Positions 62,955 to 64,000 of a stretch of DNA of 64,000 nt are shown piece after piece. Position 1 is the stretch's first letter. Each line of letters starts with the position of its first letter. Under the pieces are notes generated by a model that saw nothing but the letters and a program-made list of their open reading frames with translations, ran no database searches and had not been told where the DNA came from. The stretch comes from Modestobacter sp. VKM Ac-2982. GTDB lineage: Bacteria; Actinomycetota; Actinomycetes; Mycobacteriales; Geodermatophilaceae. The position numbers and the translations under genes were made by a program. The stretch spans positions 1,036,082 through 1,100,081 of the forward strand of contig NZ_JAPVBL010000001.1 of the NCBI RefSeq assembly GCF_026967935.1. Direction: 5' to 3'.

Positions 62955-62973
62955 ACCGGCCCTTGGAGCCGGT
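62955..62973 (+). terminator. Hairpin after the ABC permease
   Basis: ACCGGC / GCCGGT, 6 bp with a 7-nt loop, 56 nt after the permease stop; weak terminator candidate. Confidence 0.3.
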
Positions 62974-63008
62974 CAGCCCTGTGACCACAGTCGTGTGAGG
63001 AGCGCTCC

Positions 63009-64000
63009 GTGCAGTTGCCACCCCTGGTGGAGCCCGCCGCTGACCTGTCGATCGACGAGGTCCGCCGCTACAGCCGCCACCTGATCATCCCCGACGTCGG
63101 GATGGACGGGCAGAAGCGGCTCAAGAACGCCAAGGTGCTGGCCGTCGGTGCCGGTGGCCTCGGTTCGCCGGTGCTCATGTACCTGGCCGCCGCCGGCGTC
63201 GGCACGCTCGGCATCGTCGAGTTCGACACCGTCGACGAGTCGAACCTGCAGCGCCAGATCATCCACGGGCAGTCCGACGTCGGCCGGTCCAAGGCCGAGA
63301 GCGCCCGTGACTCGATCAAGGAGATCAACCCCTTGATCGACGTGCGGCTGCACGAGACCCGGCTGGACTCCGAGAACGTCGAGGAGATCTTCAGCCAGTA
63401 CGACCTGATCGTCGACGGCACCGACAACTTCGCCACCCGCTACCTGGTGAACGACGCCTGCGTGCTGCTCGGCAAGCCCTACGTCTGGGGCTCGATCTAC
63501 CGGTTCGACGGCCAGGTGTCGGTCTTCTGGAACGAGCACGGGCCGAACTACCGCGACCTCTACCCGGTGCCGCCGCCGCCCGGGATGGTCCCCTCCTGCG
63601 CCGAGGGCGGTGTCCTGGGCGTGCTCTGCGCGACCGTCGGCGCCATCCAGGCCACCGAGGCGGTCAAGCTCATCACCGGCATCGGCGAGACCCTGCTGGG
63701 CCGGCTGATGGTCTACGACGCCCTGGAGATGACCTTCCGGGAGATCAAGGTCCGCAAGGACCCGGAGGGCGAGCCGATCACCGGCCTCATCGACTACGAG
63801 GCGTTCTGCGGCGTCGTCTCCGAGGAGGCCCAGGAGGCCGCCGCGGGCTCGACGATCACCGTCGACGAGCTCAAGGACATGATGGACGCCGGCAAGGACT
63901 TCGCGCTGATCGACGTCCGGGAGCCCAACGAGTACGAGATCGTCTCCATCCCGGGCGCCACGCTGATCCCCAAGGACGAGATCCTCTCCGGCCGGGCGCT
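63009..64000 (+). CDS. moeZ: MoeZ: adenylyltransferase/sulfurtransferase (MoeB-rhodanese), 3' end outside window
   Basis: Activates ubiquitin-like sulfur carriers (CysO, MoaD, ThiS) by adenylation and then thiolation. The visible 330 residues have the E1 fold (SRHLIIPDVGMDGQ, AVGAGGLGSP, DGTDNFATRYLVND, SCAEGGVLGVL) and the start of the rhodanese domain (FALIDVREPNEYEI). The usual zinc CxxC of MoeB is replaced (GPNYRDLYP), as in M. tuberculosis MoeZ. GTG 63009 has GAGGAG upstream. The rhodanese Cys lies beyond the end of the window. Confidence 0.93.
   Translation, partial: MQLPPLVEPAADLSIDEVRRYSRHLIIPDVGMDGQKRLKNAKVLAVGAGGLGSPVLMYLAAAGVGTLGIVEFDTVDESNLQRQIIHGQSDVGRSKAESARDSIKEINPLIDVRLHETRLDSENVEEIFSQYDLIVDGTDNFATRYLVNDACVLLGKPYVWGSIYRFDGQVSVFWNEHGPNYRDLYPVPPPPGMVPSCAEGGVLGVLCATVGAIQATEAVKLITGIGETLLGRLMVYDALEMTFREIKVRKDPEGEPITGLIDYEAFCGVVSEEAQEAAAGSTITVDELKDMMDAGKDFALIDVREPNEYEIVSIPGATLIPKDEILSGRA

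Overview
The window is chromosomal DNA from a very high-GC actinobacterium. Nearly every reading frame on both strands stays open, start codons are mostly GTG, and the marker genes are actinobacterial: whiB2, mtrA-mtrB-lpqB, DUF3499, DUF3107, DUF3152, the F420 genes fbiA/fbiB, and moeZ. Gene content and order follow, with insertions, the Mycobacterium tuberculosis stretch from the rhamnose/mannose genes and fbiA-fbiB-whiB2 (about Rv3255c-Rv3266c), through sahH, mtrAB-lpqB and secA1 (about Rv3240c-Rv3248c), to rhlE and moeZ (about Rv3206c-Rv3212). The extra genes and overall style suggest Geodermatophilaceae (Blastococcus, Geodermatophilus or Modestobacter). That family assignment is an inference.

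Layout. 1-8.2 kb: nucleotide-sugar genes (manC, rfbA, rfbB-rfbD, rfbC) with an SDR enzyme, a DNA glycosylase and a GT-C-like membrane protein. 8.2-10.3 kb: F420 biosynthesis (cofD-fbiB). 10.5-14.4 kb: whiB2, a chain-length-determinant-like membrane protein, a degenerate zincin and DUF3499. 14.5-18.5 kb: manB, a Trm112-like protein, a SIS protein and manA, which complete the mannose-6-P to GDP-mannose route with manC. 18.6-26.3 kb: ahcY, mtrA-mtrB-lpqB, comF-like and hpf. 26.4-30.7 kb: a GNAT and a PPOX/F420-type gene divergent from secA. 30.7-36.8 kb: an envelope cluster of unknown role (DUF6459, LysM, a conserved hypothetical, an HTH protein, a SAF/CpaB-like protein, a CpaE-like ATPase), then a WS/DGAT. 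36.9-42.1 kb: an FHA-FtsK/EccC-type ATPase divergent from a single WXG100 protein. 42.1-53.0 kb: mixed genes (HTTM pair, MaoC, Nudix, PH-domain, PHP, PD-(D/E)XK, VOC, argO/argP, MpaB-like, hydrolase). 53.0-64.0 kb: a PQQ-propeller protein, rhlE, a MiaE-like protein, DUF3107, TetR, hydrolase, DUF3152, an ABC exporter and moeZ, which runs off the window end.

Two signals are not explained by gene content. First, many genes have a -10-like (T/C)ANNNT hexamer ending 6-8 nt before the start codon, which indicates widespread leaderless transcription and also fixes many starts. Second, two copies of a structured element begin exactly at the stop codons of ahcY and the MiaE-like gene. They share a 33-nt loop that is 29/33 identical, enclosed by 9-bp stems whose sequences differ but still pair, and each copy is followed by a perfect GC hairpin. 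I saw no tRNA, rRNA, CRISPR, IS element, integrase or phage gene.
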